Assembly: GCA_014529385.2 (NCBI GenBank)
Contig: CM043956.1
Coordinates: 66,762,281 to 66,826,280 of the forward strand
Length of the DNA stretch: 64,000 bases
Reading direction: 5' to 3'
From: Adiantum capillus-veneris
Lineage: Eukaryota > Streptophyta > Polypodiopsida > Polypodiales > Pteridaceae
Numbering within the stretch: the stretch's first letter is position 1; the number at the start of each line of letters is the position of its first letter. The position numbers were made by a program, and so were the translations under genes. Shown piece by piece: positions 11,493 to 22,173 of this stretch. The notes beneath the pieces were generated by a model that worked only from the letters and a program-made list of their open reading frames with translations, was not told the origin of the DNA and made no database searches.

Positions 11493-12542
11493 TCTTCTTC
11501 GAGTACCTTCTACTTCGAGCTTCAAGCATCGAGATTCGGGATTACATGTTGCAGACTACAAGTTACAGGTTACAGGGATAGGTACAGGTACAAGTGATTC
11601 ACACAGGTACAGGTAGCTGGAGTAAAGTGATATACTAGCAGTGGTGTCACTTGCAGTTGTTGTGGGTATGCATCATTTGGCGCCTGTTTGAGCGCATTTT
11701 CTGTTGGATTGTATGTTACTTGTGGAAACTGCCATTGTACGCCTTTGTGGAGCCATATTTGGTTTTATTTGACAGTCCCAGCCATTTCTGAGACTTGGTC
11801 TGGAAGATAGTCATTTCTGAGACTTGACTATACGCGATTTGCATTAGCCTTCGTGTGAGGGTCGATAGCATGAGGTTTTATTGAGCTGGGGGATTCTCAA
11901 ATGTGGAGATCCTTTCGGTGATGATACTTTCGGTGATACAGGTATCTAGAGCACCCTTTTCGTGACCTCGCCATAGGCTATGTACTAGTGATTTCTACTT
12001 GATGCTCGGGTTCTATTGTTGGCACTTTATGCATACATATACGGTCTATATTTTATGTTCTCACTGCTCTACTTCTGGAGAAACTCTGTGAAAAATTTTC
12101 CAAGTTATGATGGCTGGTTTTTTGGTCTTTGATCCATTTATGCTGTTATGCTGCTGAAATTCTGGCAAAATCAAAGGATAAGTCAAGTGTGCTTTCTTGG
12201 GAGCTTCATGGTTGGCTTTAATGGATGATCAAAATGGAGCTTAATTCACTCCTTTTCATTTAACTCAGAGAATCTAGATAAATGTTCATGTGTCCAGGAA
12301 GATTTTTTTCCAGCAGCGCGTAGTCTTTATGTTCGAGCCAAGAAGATTAAGAGAGATCCTGGAATGTCATTTGCCTTTTGTAATTCCGATGATCAACTAT
12401 GAAAACTCATTTGATGTGCATGTGTTTGTCCTTATCTAAAGTTGAGCTCCATTGAAGTTTCTGGGAATTGAGTCAGTCAAAAGTTTTGGGTTCTTACACG
12501 TGTGTTCAAAGGGATTCTCAAAGCATCGTAACTTAGGTAGCC
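11493..12542 (+). other. Tat-1 leader, no ORF supported
   Basis: About 1 kb between primer site and gag. No pre-gag reading frame like that at 35860-36393 is visible here. A short GTACAGG-type repeat lies near 11580-11612. Confidence 0.5.
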
Positions 12543-12886
12543 ATGGCTTTCTCTTATCCGGAGTTTCATGGAAGAAGTGATGGAGATGTAGAAGACAATT
12601 TGGAAAATATGGAGGTTGCATGCATTAGCAACCAGATTCATGACACTGCGCAGAAGTTACGTCTTCTCCAGATTTGTTTGAAGAGTGATGCACGAGTCTG
12701 GTCCAAAGCATTTGAAGAGGAGTTGCGTGCAGGGATCCACCTGTAAGATTGAGTTGGGACAATCTAAGGCATGGATTGGAAGTGGAGTTTGTGAAGATAG
12801 AAGATCCCGACAAAGTGTGGCAAGAAGTACAAGGTTTGGTGCAAAAGGAAGGTGAGCCAGTAGATGCGTACATATGTAAGTTCTGA
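12543..12886 (+). pseudogene. gag: Tat-1 gag, N-terminal part
   Basis: The capsid-precursor start. ATG 12543 opens 67 codons containing PEFHGRSDGDVEDNL and DARVWSKAFEEEL, which match the usual Ty3 gag opening (a short FxG motif, then a W about 60 residues on). A frameshift near 12745 leads to a second frame carrying DKVWQEVQGLVQKEGEP, which meets a TGA near 12885 just before the long frame. Together with 12887-13500 this would make a gag of usual size. It is broken here by one frameshift and one stop. Confidence 0.8.
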
Positions 12887-15838
12887 TTGGCTTGGGAGCG
12901 GATGTGCAAGGCCTTAGCACCGCAAGTACCCCCGCCTGACATGATGAAGAAGGACAGATTCTTGGTTGGTCTTTGGGAGAATATACGTTGGAGAGTGGAG
13001 CTAAAGAAGCCTAGGACATATGAAGATGCACTAGAGGTGGCAAGGAACAAAGAGTGGAAGCTGAGAAAAATGCGTCAGTTAGGGGTAGAGTCTTTGCCCA
13101 TGAGGCCTGAATTTCAGCCTATGGATTCTTCGCAAGGTCGCATGCCAGGGGTTCATCATGAACTAGTGGTTTCTGTTACTCCTCAGGTTATGCCAACAGT
13201 GGTAACTATAGCAGTGCAAGATGATGGGCTAAGGCAAGACATGCGGCAAGTGGTAGATTTAATAAAGAATCTCAGCCTAAACATGCTAGGTCAAGTGGAA
13301 AATAATCGAAGTCGAGGGAGGTTTGCAAATCAGCCAGGAGGTGAAGAAAGACCCAGGAATGGTGTTGGACAAAGTAATGGTAGGTTCTGGAGGCAGACGC
13401 CCACATGTTATAATTGTGGAGAGTTGGGCCACATCAGCCCGCAATGTGATAAGACACCACGGATGGGTGGAGACATGTATCCATTTCCAAGAGAGGTGCT
13501 AACTAGGTCAAATGATTATGGCATTGAAATTAAGGGAGATGAAGGAACCAGTGGATTAACCCAGGAGGAAAAGGGAAAGACAAAAGTGATAAGTGTAGTC
13601 ACGTTGGAGAAGGCATCAAAGCTAGAGGATACATTAGTGATGCCTATTGGGAAGAGGACCATAGAGGACAAGGAAGGAAGAAGTGTCCCAGGTCCTAGTA
13701 AGAAGAAGGGAAAGATCCATGAAGGCGAGGATGTCAAGGCCAAGAGGAAAAGGAGGGCTCGTCGCAAGTTTCATGTTTCAGATTTTCCACTTGGGGATGG
13801 GCAGTTAAGCTATGACTTGAAGGAGGATCTGACGAGCAGGAAGGCAGATGTTACTTTTGGGCAGCTTATAGAGATGGTGCCTAAGCTAAAGCGACAGTGG
13901 AAGAGGATGGTTAACCCAATGGAGAAAGAGCCAGAGAGAGGTTCAGTGAAGGTGTTGGCAATGGATGAGCTACCAGACATTTGTCCAATCATAGATGTGT
14001 GGCATAAAAGAAAAAATCTGGGACAAGGTTATGTGGATGGCGGAGCCCAAATATGTGTGATAACACACTCATGCGTTGAGAAGATGGGTCTTACGGTGTC
14101 TGGGGTGTCAGGGTTTCCGATTAGATTGGCCAACCATCATAAAGTAAAATGTTTGGGTGTTGTAAAGATCTTAGAAGTGGAAGCATATGATGCAAAGGCA
14201 GTGGTTGATTTTCATGTGATGCCAGCGGGGTTGGGAGCATATCCGATTATATTGGGCAGACCATGGTTACGTGCAGTGGGAGCTCTTCAAGATTGGAGAC
14301 ATGGTACGATTAGCCTCTATGGAAAGACAGGTTCCAAGAAGCTTTATAATATGGACAAAAGGAAACGATTGGAGTATCTTTATGAAGATGAGGATGAGTC
14401 TAGTGATGAAGACTATTCCACGGTGACAGATGAGGACAGTGATAGCACTACCAGCAGTGATGAGGATGCTGATGTTGCATTTCTTTTGATGGACAAAGGA
14501 GTCCAAGAGTCTGGTTTAGTTGCATTTGCAAATGAGGTTGAGGATGAAAACGAAGGGCCTTATGAAGTGATTGAAGGGTTGATGCAGACCAAGGTTGAGT
14601 TGTCAAAGAAGCAGGAATTGATGACACAAATGATCAGTGGAGACCTCTCAGCTATGGAGAAGGAAATATATTTGCACATGCTGGCTAGTTTTCCTGATTT
14701 GTTCATTACTTCATATGAAGATATCATAGGGTTCGAAGGAGAAGAGATGCATATAGAGTTAAAAGAGGGTGCTAAGCCAGTGCGGCAAAGGCTAAGAAGG
14801 ATGGGTCAAGAGCAAATGGAAGCCTTGCGAGAAGAGGTGGAGAAGTTATTGAAGGCAAGGTTCATACTCCTTGTGGAGACCACAGAATGGGTGAGTCCAG
14901 TAGTAGTCAGTCCAAAAAAGGATGGGAAGTGGAGGATTTGTGTAGATTTTAAACCCTTAAATGCAGCCACTAACAAGAACCCATATCCTCTTCCATTCAT
15001 TGATCAGATCTTGGATTCTGTGGCAGGTTATGAGAGGTACAGTGTATGTGATAGTTTTTCAGGCTATTTTCAATTGAATATTGCTCTTAAAGACCGAACA
15101 AAGACAACTTTTATTATGCCATGGGGATACTATTGCTACACGGTATTGCCATTTGGGTTGTCAAATGCACCATCTTTCTATCAAGAGAGAGCAAATTGGG
15201 TATTGGAACCATTCATTGGCAATTGTGTTAAAGCTTTTATGGATGACTTCTATGTATACAGCAGTAGGGTTGAACACCATGAAAAGTTGCAAATGGTACT
15301 GGCTCGATATGATGAATGTGGAGGACAACTAAATCCAAAGAAATGTCATCTAGCACAGCCAAGGGTGAAGTTATTGGGCTATATGGTGTCAGAAAATGGC
15401 ATTGAGGCTGATCCAGACAAGGTTAAGTCTATTATTCTTCTTCCATCTCCTACGAGTACGAAGCAATTGGCAACTTTTATACACAAAGTGAAGTACATGG
15501 CACGGTTTATTCCATTGTCTTCGCAGCTCCTTTATCCATTACAGCAAGTGGCAAAGCATGATCCATTGCAATGGAATGACAAGTGTGAAGAAGTGTTTCA
15601 AGAGGTGAAAGAGGTGTTACGGGGGTTGTCAGCCATACAGGCTCCTGATTGGGAGAAAGTTTTTTATGTAAATCCATCAATAGGGGATGATTCCATTGGA
15701 GCCATGCTATTGCAAAAGGGGAAGGGCAGCCATTATATGAGGCCAGTGTATTGTGCAAGCTGGGTGAAGTTGGTAGCGCAGAGAAAATTCTCGGAAGTAG
15801 AGCTAGTGATGGCCAGTGTAATATTTGCTTGTAGTTGA
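12887..15838 (+). CDS. gag-pol: Tat-1 gag C-terminus, protease, reverse transcriptase, RNase H
   Basis: A 983-codon frame. In order: gag C-terminal part with CCHC zinc knuckle CYNCGELGHISPQC (residues about 174-187); a basic linker; retropepsin with YVDGGAQICVI (catalytic Asp about 384) and the second protease motif IILGRPWL; an acidic Asp/Glu/Ser linker (about 495-530); the RT lead LKEGAKPVRQRLRR; RT fingers and palm with FMDDF in place of YVDD (about 784-788); then the start of RNase H. It ends at TGA 15836-15838, inside RNase H. The ATG is internal to gag, so the true product would start upstream at 12543. It reads as one fused gag-pol frame, normal for Ty3 elements of this group. Confidence 0.9.
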   Translation: MAWERMCKALAPQVPPPDMMKKDRFLVGLWENIRWRVELKKPRTYEDALEVARNKEWKLRKMRQLGVESLPMRPEFQPMDSSQGRMPGVHHELVVSVTPQVMPTVVTIAVQDDGLRQDMRQVVDLIKNLSLNMLGQVENNRSRGRFANQPGGEERPRNGVGQSNGRFWRQTPTCYNCGELGHISPQCDKTPRMGGDMYPFPREVLTRSNDYGIEIKGDEGTSGLTQEEKGKTKVISVVTLEKASKLEDTLVMPIGKRTIEDKEGRSVPGPSKKKGKIHEGEDVKAKRKRRARRKFHVSDFPLGDGQLSYDLKEDLTSRKADVTFGQLIEMVPKLKRQWKRMVNPMEKEPERGSVKVLAMDELPDICPIIDVWHKRKNLGQGYVDGGAQICVITHSCVEKMGLTVSGVSGFPIRLANHHKVKCLGVVKILEVEAYDAKAVVDFHVMPAGLGAYPIILGRPWLRAVGALQDWRHGTISLYGKTGSKKLYNMDKRKRLEYLYEDEDESSDEDYSTVTDEDSDSTTSSDEDADVAFLLMDKGVQESGLVAFANEVEDENEGPYEVIEGLMQTKVELSKKQELMTQMISGDLSAMEKEIYLHMLASFPDLFITSYEDIIGFEGEEMHIELKEGAKPVRQRLRRMGQEQMEALREEVEKLLKARFILLVETTEWVSPVVVSPKKDGKWRICVDFKPLNAATNKNPYPLPFIDQILDSVAGYERYSVCDSFSGYFQLNIALKDRTKTTFIMPWGYYCYTVLPFGLSNAPSFYQERANWVLEPFIGNCVKAFMDDFYVYSSRVEHHEKLQMVLARYDECGGQLNPKKCHLAQPRVKLLGYMVSENGIEADPDKVKSIILLPSPTSTKQLATFIHKVKYMARFIPLSSQLLYPLQQVAKHDPLQWNDKCEEVFQEVKEVLRGLSAIQAPDWEKVFYVNPSIGDDSIGAMLLQKGKGSHYMRPVYCASWVKLVAQRKFSEVELVMASVIFACS

Positions 15839-16571
15839 CAATTTCGTCATTATTTGCTACCACGACCTTTTGTTTTCTTGACGAGTTATGCCTTTTTTCC
15901 ACAAATAATTAATGGCACTAACATGTCAAATGTGGTGAAGAAATGGGTAATTGAGCTGCAACAGTTTGAGTTCTCTTTTCTAGTGGAAGACAGTACAAGG
16001 GCTACCCTAGCTAATTTATTGACCTACAAGGAGAATCCCCTTATTGTTAAGGAAGAGGTGGTGAGAAAGGTAGTTGAAGAAGTGCCACAAATCAGCAATT
16101 CACATGTGTTGTTCTTTGATGGTTCATACAGAAAGAGCCATGATGCAGTTTCAGGGGGGTATAGCACTTTATGATCCAGAGGGAAAGCTAGTATGCAAGA
16201 GAGGGTTCAAATTGGATGCTCATAGTAACAATGAGGTTGAATATGCTACTCTGGAATCCGGATTACACATTTTTTTGAAGCATGGGGTTCGAAGGTTGAG
16301 CATAAAAGGTGATGCCTTGTTAGTAGTGAAGCAAGTGCTGGGTGTGTGGAAGAGCAAGAACAGCTCATTGAAGGAAATGTGTTTCAGAATTAAAGGGCTG
16401 TTAAAAAACTTTGAAGCATGGAGCATCAGACACATTGAACGTTCTCTAAATGGAGAAGCACATGAAGCAGCTCAAAGAATGATTGGGGAGTTATTTGTGT
16501 TGGGGACCACTTTACCTCTTTTTCATGGCCGGGAAAGTTTGGCTCAAGAAGAGGAGTTTTTGCTAACATGA
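15839..16571 (+). pseudogene. Tat-1 RNase H end and second (archaeal-type) RNase H
   Basis: After the TGA the same polyprotein continues with FLTSYAFFPQIINGT and a linker. A second RNase H fold follows: it opens with HVLFFDGSYRKS, shifts frame near 16155, and goes on with HSNNEVEYATLESGL, GDALLVVKQV and NGEAHEAA, ending at TGA 16569-16571. The first Asp, the Glu of NEVEY and the Asp of GDALLV give the expected acidic triad. An extra RNase H of this kind between RNase H1 and integrase is an established trait of Tat elements. Two breaks make it inactive here. Confidence 0.82.
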
Positions 16572-16613
16572 ATCATTCCAAAGGAGATTCAGAAGTCTAA
16601 GAAGTATGGTTTT

Positions 16614-17612
16614 GTGCATAGAGCATACAGGTACAAATTGATTGGTGATGTCTTATACATGAAAGGGGTTGATCTCGTGTTGAGACGTATACCTTGGAGG
16701 GAGGAGCTTTACAGAGTGTTGGAAGAGAATCATGAAGGCGCATGTGGCAGCCATTTTGCTCTAAAGATCACCTTGCATAAGATCTTGCAAGAGGGGTATG
16801 TATGGCCTAGTTTGCACAAGGATGTTCACCATTGGTGTAGGTCTTGCAATAGGTGTCAAGCATTTGGGAAGAGAGTGTTGAAGCTAGAGCTACGAAAAAC
16901 CATTATCGCGTTTGATGTGTTTGAAAAGTGGGGGATTGATGCAATAGGCCCATTACCTATCACAAGCAGGGGCAAAAACTATATTTTGACTGCAATGGAC
17001 TATCTCTCTAGATGGGAAGAGGCTATAGCAGTAAAACAGATCACTACAAAGGATGTGGAAAAATTTGTGTACGATGAAATATGTTGCAAGTTTGGGGTGC
17101 CATTGGAGCTACTTTCGGATAAGGGGCCAGGATTTAGAGCTAAACTGCTATACTTTTTATGCGCGAAGATGAAGATTAGGCACCAGCATACCACTCCTTA
17201 TTACCCGCAGTGTAATGGCTTAAATGAAAGATTCAATGGTGAGTTGGTGCAAATTCTTTCGAAAGTGACAGAGCACCAAGGAAAGAATTGGGATTTGGAA
17301 TTGCCTAGTGCATTATGGGCTTACCGTACTTCGGGGAAGACAGATACAGGGTTTACTCCATTTCATCTGGTATATGGAAAGAAAGCACTATTGCATGTGG
17401 AGGTAGAGTTGCCTGCGGTCAAGATGTTAGAGAAGTTTCTTGGGCCGCCTAGTGATGCATTCAAAGAGAGGCTCTTACAGTTACAAGAGGTTCAACTAGA
17501 TAGGATGAGTGCATTGGAACATTATGGGCAAATGCAGGATAGGGCTTTGGAAAAGATAAATGAAAAGGTCAAAAGTAAGGGTATCAAGAAGCATGACTTG
17601 GTTTTGCACTAA
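16614..17612 (+). CDS. int: Tat-1 integrase
   Basis: A 332-codon frame, a continuation of pol after the stop at 16571; the ATG is just the first Met in the frame. The HHCC zinc finger spans about residues 40-83 with CRSCNRC as its cysteine end. The catalytic core has Asp in WGIDAIGPL, Asp in LLSDKGPGF and Glu in NGLNERFNGEL, so all three DDE positions are present. It ends at TAA after GIKKHDLVLH. The enzyme would insert the cDNA into host DNA. No chromodomain is visible. Confidence 0.88.
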   Translation: MHRAYRYKLIGDVLYMKGVDLVLRRIPWREELYRVLEENHEGACGSHFALKITLHKILQEGYVWPSLHKDVHHWCRSCNRCQAFGKRVLKLELRKTIIAFDVFEKWGIDAIGPLPITSRGKNYILTAMDYLSRWEEAIAVKQITTKDVEKFVYDEICCKFGVPLELLSDKGPGFRAKLLYFLCAKMKIRHQHTTPYYPQCNGLNERFNGELVQILSKVTEHQGKNWDLELPSALWAYRTSGKTDTGFTPFHLVYGKKALLHVEVELPAVKMLEKFLGPPSDAFKERLLQLQEVQLDRMSALEHYGQMQDRALEKINEKVKSKGIKKHDLVLH

Positions 17613-17621
17613 AACAGTAAG

Positions 17622-17897
17622 TTGGACAACACCTTCCAAAAGAAGTTTCAAATTAAGTGGGAAGGCCCTTTCAAGGTAGTGGAGTGTTTCCCGAATGGTA
17701 CATATCAGTTGGCTAACCTGGATGGGGTTCTACATAAGTCAAGGGTAAATGGATTGCGTCTTAAATTGTATCATGCCAGGTTAATGATGGTCGAGGAAGA
17801 TGAGTTGTCTGTGGATCAAGCAGTGTTGGTGAAGGATGAGGAGACTTGTGACGTTGCGAGTCTCGTATCGCTTTTTGCTGCTGCTGATCATGAATGA
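17622..17897 (+). CDS. Tat-1 integrase C-terminal region
   Basis: The same frame continues after one TAA: FQIKWEGPFKVVECFPNGTY and LANLDGVLHKSRVNG form the SH3-like integrase tail typical of Ty3 elements, then an acidic end. It stops at TGA just before the polypurine tract, so this is the true 3' end of pol. Confidence 0.82.
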   Translation: MDNTFQKKFQIKWEGPFKVVECFPNGTYQLANLDGVLHKSRVNGLRLKLYHARLMMVEEDELSVDQAVLVKDEETCDVASLVSLFAAADHE

Positions 17898-17908
17898 TCT
17901 AGCAGGCT

Positions 17909-17925
17909 AGGGGATGGGAAAATTA
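17909..17925 (+). other. Polypurine tract of Tat-1
   Basis: AGGGGATGGGAAAATTA directly before the 3' LTR. The same sequence, reversed, precedes the LTR at 20325. Confidence 0.85.
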
Positions 17926-18992
17926 TGTTATGAGCTTTTTGGATCAAGGGATTGCGCATATGTACATACACATACATGGTGCATCAAATAAAGAATTGCC
18001 CATTTTCTAGAGCCAGGTGGTTACGTGGGGCCCACATGTGTACAGGTAGGACAGCATGTACATAGTGCATCGATTTTCACTATCACCACTACTAGTGTGT
18101 TTTTTCTACAACAAGGAGGAGTTGGTAGCGCGTAAAACTTCTCGAGGAATCTATCCACAGGCCGACGACATGAGGTAAGCAGGTGCGCCAGATGGCATCT
18201 AGTGGCGTCAGGAGGTCGAACGGGGTCAATATTTGCACATGGATGAGTACGGACACAACGTGGGTATTTTCTTATGATAATTATACAAAAAGGTCATCAT
18301 GAGGACCATCTTTTTGGGGCCACTCCACGTGGTGGCGGGATGCATTATTGAAAAGAAATGAGTGCCAGGTGTGCGGATGATGCAAAAAGGTGACAACTAT
18401 GCACTGCGAGGTCAGTTTTTGGCATGTTCGGGGTCCGTTTGAGGTCATCTAAAAGGCCAAGTGTGCCCAAGTAATAAAGCTAAGTGTCGGAACTGAAAAA
18501 GATGAGAGAAGACCAGAAAAAACGTGGAGAAGAGAGGAGGAACATCCGCAACTGTGTTTTGTGATTTTTGGAGCCTGTTTTGGCCGTAAACTGCTCATCC
18601 GAGGTCGGATTTGAGCACTTTGACATTGTAGACTGGGGTTTTGGGCCGTTCCGAACGTGATGGCGCTGTCCATTTTGCCAAATTCCTCATTGTTTTTCTA
18701 TTGTTTTGGCTATGTAAGTTTCTCCTATGAACGAATCTTCTGCTCCAGTTTGTGATTGTATCTAGCTTATTTTACCCATACTGTGTGAGCTATTTGCCCC
18801 CTTGGTGTTGGCCCAAGCTCATTTGTATCTAAATATCATAAGTTCTCCTCTTTTGAGCTGAAATTTTTGGGTGTGTGTGTGTGTGTGTCTCTCTCTGTGT
18901 GGAGTGCGCAAACGGATAGTCTCTCTCCTCTCACTCCATAGGTGTGTTCCCTATCTCGGCCAGGTGTGTTGTGTAAGCCGAGTGGTGCCCCA

Positions 18993-19064
<72 letters not shown>

Positions 19065-19126
19065 CTTCCCAAGAGTGTGTGTCGGGTCGTTATAGAGGCG
19101 TTCTGTGTGTTTCCATCCCGCTCACA
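17926..19126 (+). repeat. 3' LTR of Tat-1
   Basis: 1201 bp, beginning TGTTATGAGC and ending CCGCTCACA. It pairs with the 5' LTR at 10317-11468. The inner GT tract is expanded. Confidence 0.92.
18995..19062. repeat. (GT)34 microsatellite inside the 3' LTR
   Basis: 68 bases of GT, against 20 bases at the same position of the 5' LTR (11385-11404). The expansion happened after insertion. Confidence 0.95.
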
Positions 19127-19194
19127 CCGCAGGTGGACAATGCAAAGGGAGCTCAAGAAAATGTATTACAGAAAGTTGGTGTATGTATTCCGGT
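19127..19194. other. 68-bp spacer between two opposed Tat LTRs
   Basis: Begins with the CCGCA duplication of Tat-1 and ends where the inverted LTR of Tat-2 starts (TGTGAGCGGG). No gene. Confidence 0.8.
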
Positions 19195-20325
19195 TGTGAG
19201 CGGGATGGAGACACACACAATTCTTCTATAAACACCTGACACACACACTTGGGATAATACACACACACACTATGGGGCACCACTCGGCTTACACAACCCA
19301 CCTGACCGAGACATGGAACACACGGATGGAGTGAGAGGAGAGAGACTTTCCATTTTCCCACTCAACAAAGACCCACACAAATAAATCATCTCAAAGGAGG
19401 AATATTTATGATGCTTAGATACAATTGAGCTTGGGCCGACACCAATGGGACAAACAGATCACACCATATGGATGAAATATGCCAGATACAATCACAAATT
19501 TGAGCAGAGGCTTTGCTCACATGAGAAACTTACACAGCCAAGATAGCTCAAGAAAACTATGAGAAATTTGGCAAAATGGACAGCACCATTGCGTCGAGAA
19601 TGGCCAAAAACTCCACTCTACAATATCAAAGTGCTCAAATCCAAGCTTGGATGAGCAGTTTATGGCCAAAACAGGCTCCAAAAACAACAAAAACTGAGTA
19701 GCGGCTCTTCATCCTCCTCTCTCCAGGTTTTCCTGGTTTTTTTCTCAGGTTTTTTAGTTTGCACACTTCACTTTACCCTTTGGTCACCTTTGACCTTTTG
19801 ATTGACCTCAAACAGACCCCGAATATGCCAAAAAATGGCCACGCAGTGCGTTTTTGTTACCTTTCTACATCCATCCGCACACCTGGCACTCAACTTTTCC
19901 CAATAATTCATCTCGCAATCACATGAAATGGCTCCCAAATATAGTTTTCATGATGAACTTTTTGCACAATTCATCACAAGAAAACACTCCCGTTGTGTCC
20001 TCACTTTACCCACGTGCAAGTCCTGATCCCATTCGACCTCCTGACGCCACTGCATGTCATCTGACGCACCTGCTTACCTCATGGCGTGGGCTCGCCAATA
20101 GCTTCCTTGAGAATTTTTACGCTTCACCAACTGCTCATTATAATAGAAAAACACACTGATACTGGTAACAATGAAAATCAATGTACTATGTACACGTTGT
20201 CCTACTTGTACACATGTGGGCCCCACGTAATCACCTGGCTCTGGAAAATGGGCAATCCTTTATTCAATGCACCATGCATGTGTATGTACATATGTGCAAT
20301 CACTTCTTCCAAAAAACTCCTAACG
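19195..20325 (-). repeat. 3' LTR of Tat-2
   Basis: 1131 bp, related to the Tat-1 LTRs in reverse. The plus-strand left edge reads TGTGAGCGGGATGG, the complement of the Tat-1 LTR end. The right edge abuts a reversed polypurine tract (20326-20342). It carries only short AC runs where Tat-1 has long GT runs. Confidence 0.9.
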
Positions 20326-20559
20326 TAATTTTCCCATCCCCTAGCCTACTAGATCATACATGATCAATAGTAGCAAAAAGAGATATGAGACTCACTGCGT
20401 CACAGGTCTCCTCATCCCTTACAGACATTACTCGTTCTGCAAAAATCTCATCTTGCTCCACTGTCATTAATCTAGCATGATATAATTTAATCCGTAATCA
20501 AATTACCCTTGACTTATGTAGAATCCCATCAAGGTTAGCTAGCTGATATCTACTATTCG

Positions 20560-22170
20560 TAAAACACTCAACTACCTTGAAAGAGCCTTCCTACTTAACT
20601 TGAAACTTCTTCTGGAATTTCTTGTCCAGCTTACTGTTGTAGCCCAAAACCAAGTCATGTTTCTTGATACCCTTACTTTTGACCTTTCCATTTATCTTTG
20701 CTAAAGCCTTATCTTGCATCTGTCCATCATGTTCCAATGCGCTCATTCTATCCAGCTGAACCTCTTGTAATTGTAAGAGCCTCTCTTTGAATGCATCAGT
20801 GGACTGCCCAAGCAACTTCTCTAACATCTTGACCGCCGGCAACTCTACTTCCACAAGCAATAGTGCTTCCTTTCCATATACCAAATGAAATGGAGTAAGC
20901 CATGCACTTGTCTTCACCAAAGTACGGTAAGCCTATAATGCACTGGACAATTCCAAATCCCAATTCTTTCCTTGGTGCTCTGTCACTTTCGAAAGAATTT
21001 GTACCAATTCATCATTGAATCTTTTATTTAATCCATTACATTGTGGATGATAAGGAGTGGTATACTAGTGCCTAATCTTCATCTTCGCGCATAAAAAGTC
21101 TAATAGTTTAGCTCTAAATCCTAGCCCCTTATCCAAAAGTAGCTCCAGTGGCACCCCAAACTCGCAACATATTTCATCCTACACAAATTTTGCCACATCC
21201 TTTGCAGTTATTTTTTTTACTGTTGTAGCCTTTGCCCATCTAGAGAGATAGTCCACTGTAGTCAAAATATAGCTTTTGCCCCTTCTTGTGATAGGTAATG
21301 GGCCTATTGCATCAATCCCCCACTTTTCAAACACATCAAGCGAGATAATGGTTTTTCGTAGCTCTAGCTTCAACACTCTCTTCCCAAATACTTGACACCT
21401 ATTGCAAGACCTACATCAATGGTGAACATCCTTGTGCAAACTAAGCCATACATACCCCTCTTGCAAGATCTTTTGCAAGGTGATCTTTAGAGAAAAATGT
21501 CCGCCACATAAGTCTTCATGATTCTCTTCTAACACTCTATAAAGCTCCTCCCGCCAAGGTACATGTCTCAACACGAGATCAACCTTTCATGTAAAAGACA
21601 TCACCAATCAATTTGTAATTGGATTCTTTGCACAAAACCATACTTCTTAGACTTTTGAATGTCCTTCGGAATGATTCCTGTTAGAAAAAACTCCTCTTCT
21701 TGAGCCAAACTTTCTCGGCCATGATAAAGGGGTAAATTAGTCCTTAGCACAAATAGCTCTCTAATCATGCTTTGAGCTGCTTCATGTGCCTTTTCATTTA
21801 GAGCACGTCCAATGTGTCTCATACTCTATGCTTCGAAACTTTTTAACAGGCCTTTAATTTTGAAACACATTTCCTTCAATGAGTGTTCTTGCTCTTCCAC
21901 ACACCCAACACTTGCTTCACAACTAACAAGAAATCACCTTTTATGCTCAACCTTCTAATCTCATGCTTCAAACAAATGTGTAATCCGCCTTGCAAAGTAG
22001 CATATTCAGCCTCATTGTTACTATGAGCATCCAATTTGAACCCTCTCTTGCATACTAGCTTTCCCTCTGGATTGTAAAGTGCTATACCCCCCCTGAAGCC
22101 GCATCATGGCTCTTTCTGTATGAGCCATCAAAGAAAAACACATGTGCATTGCTGATCTGTGGCACTTCTT
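20560..22170 (-). pseudogene. Tat-2 integrase and second RNase H, degraded
   Basis: Minus-strand fragments match Tat-1: the integrase tail (20591-20920, with VYGKEALLLVEVELPAVKM), the integrase core start (21179-21376, with KWGIDAIGPLPITRRG), and part of the second RNase H (21601-21822, with HIGRALNEKAHEAAQ). Frames change repeatedly. The zinc finger is present near 21380-21540 but interrupted by stops. Confidence 0.85.
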
Positions 22171-22173
22171 TAA

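Larger units (their letters stand above)
10318..19126 (+). mobile_element. Ty3/gypsy Tat-type LTR retrotransposon (Tat-1), full length, defective
   Basis: An 8.8-kb element with two long LTRs, a primer site, gag, protease, RT, RNase H, a second RNase H, integrase and a polypurine tract, all in Ty3 order. The 5-bp sequence CCGCA flanks it at 10313-10317 and 19127-19131, which fits a target-site duplication; the 5' LTR appears to have lost its first T. The second RNase H between RNase H1 and integrase, plus the TGGCGCC primer site, are features known from the Tat lineage. Frameshifts and stops in gag, RNase H and integrase make this copy non-functional. Confidence 0.92.

Noticed and set aside
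18836-19231. Open frames of Cys-Val or Thr-His repeats
   Set aside because: Translation of the GT tract in the Tat-1 LTR.
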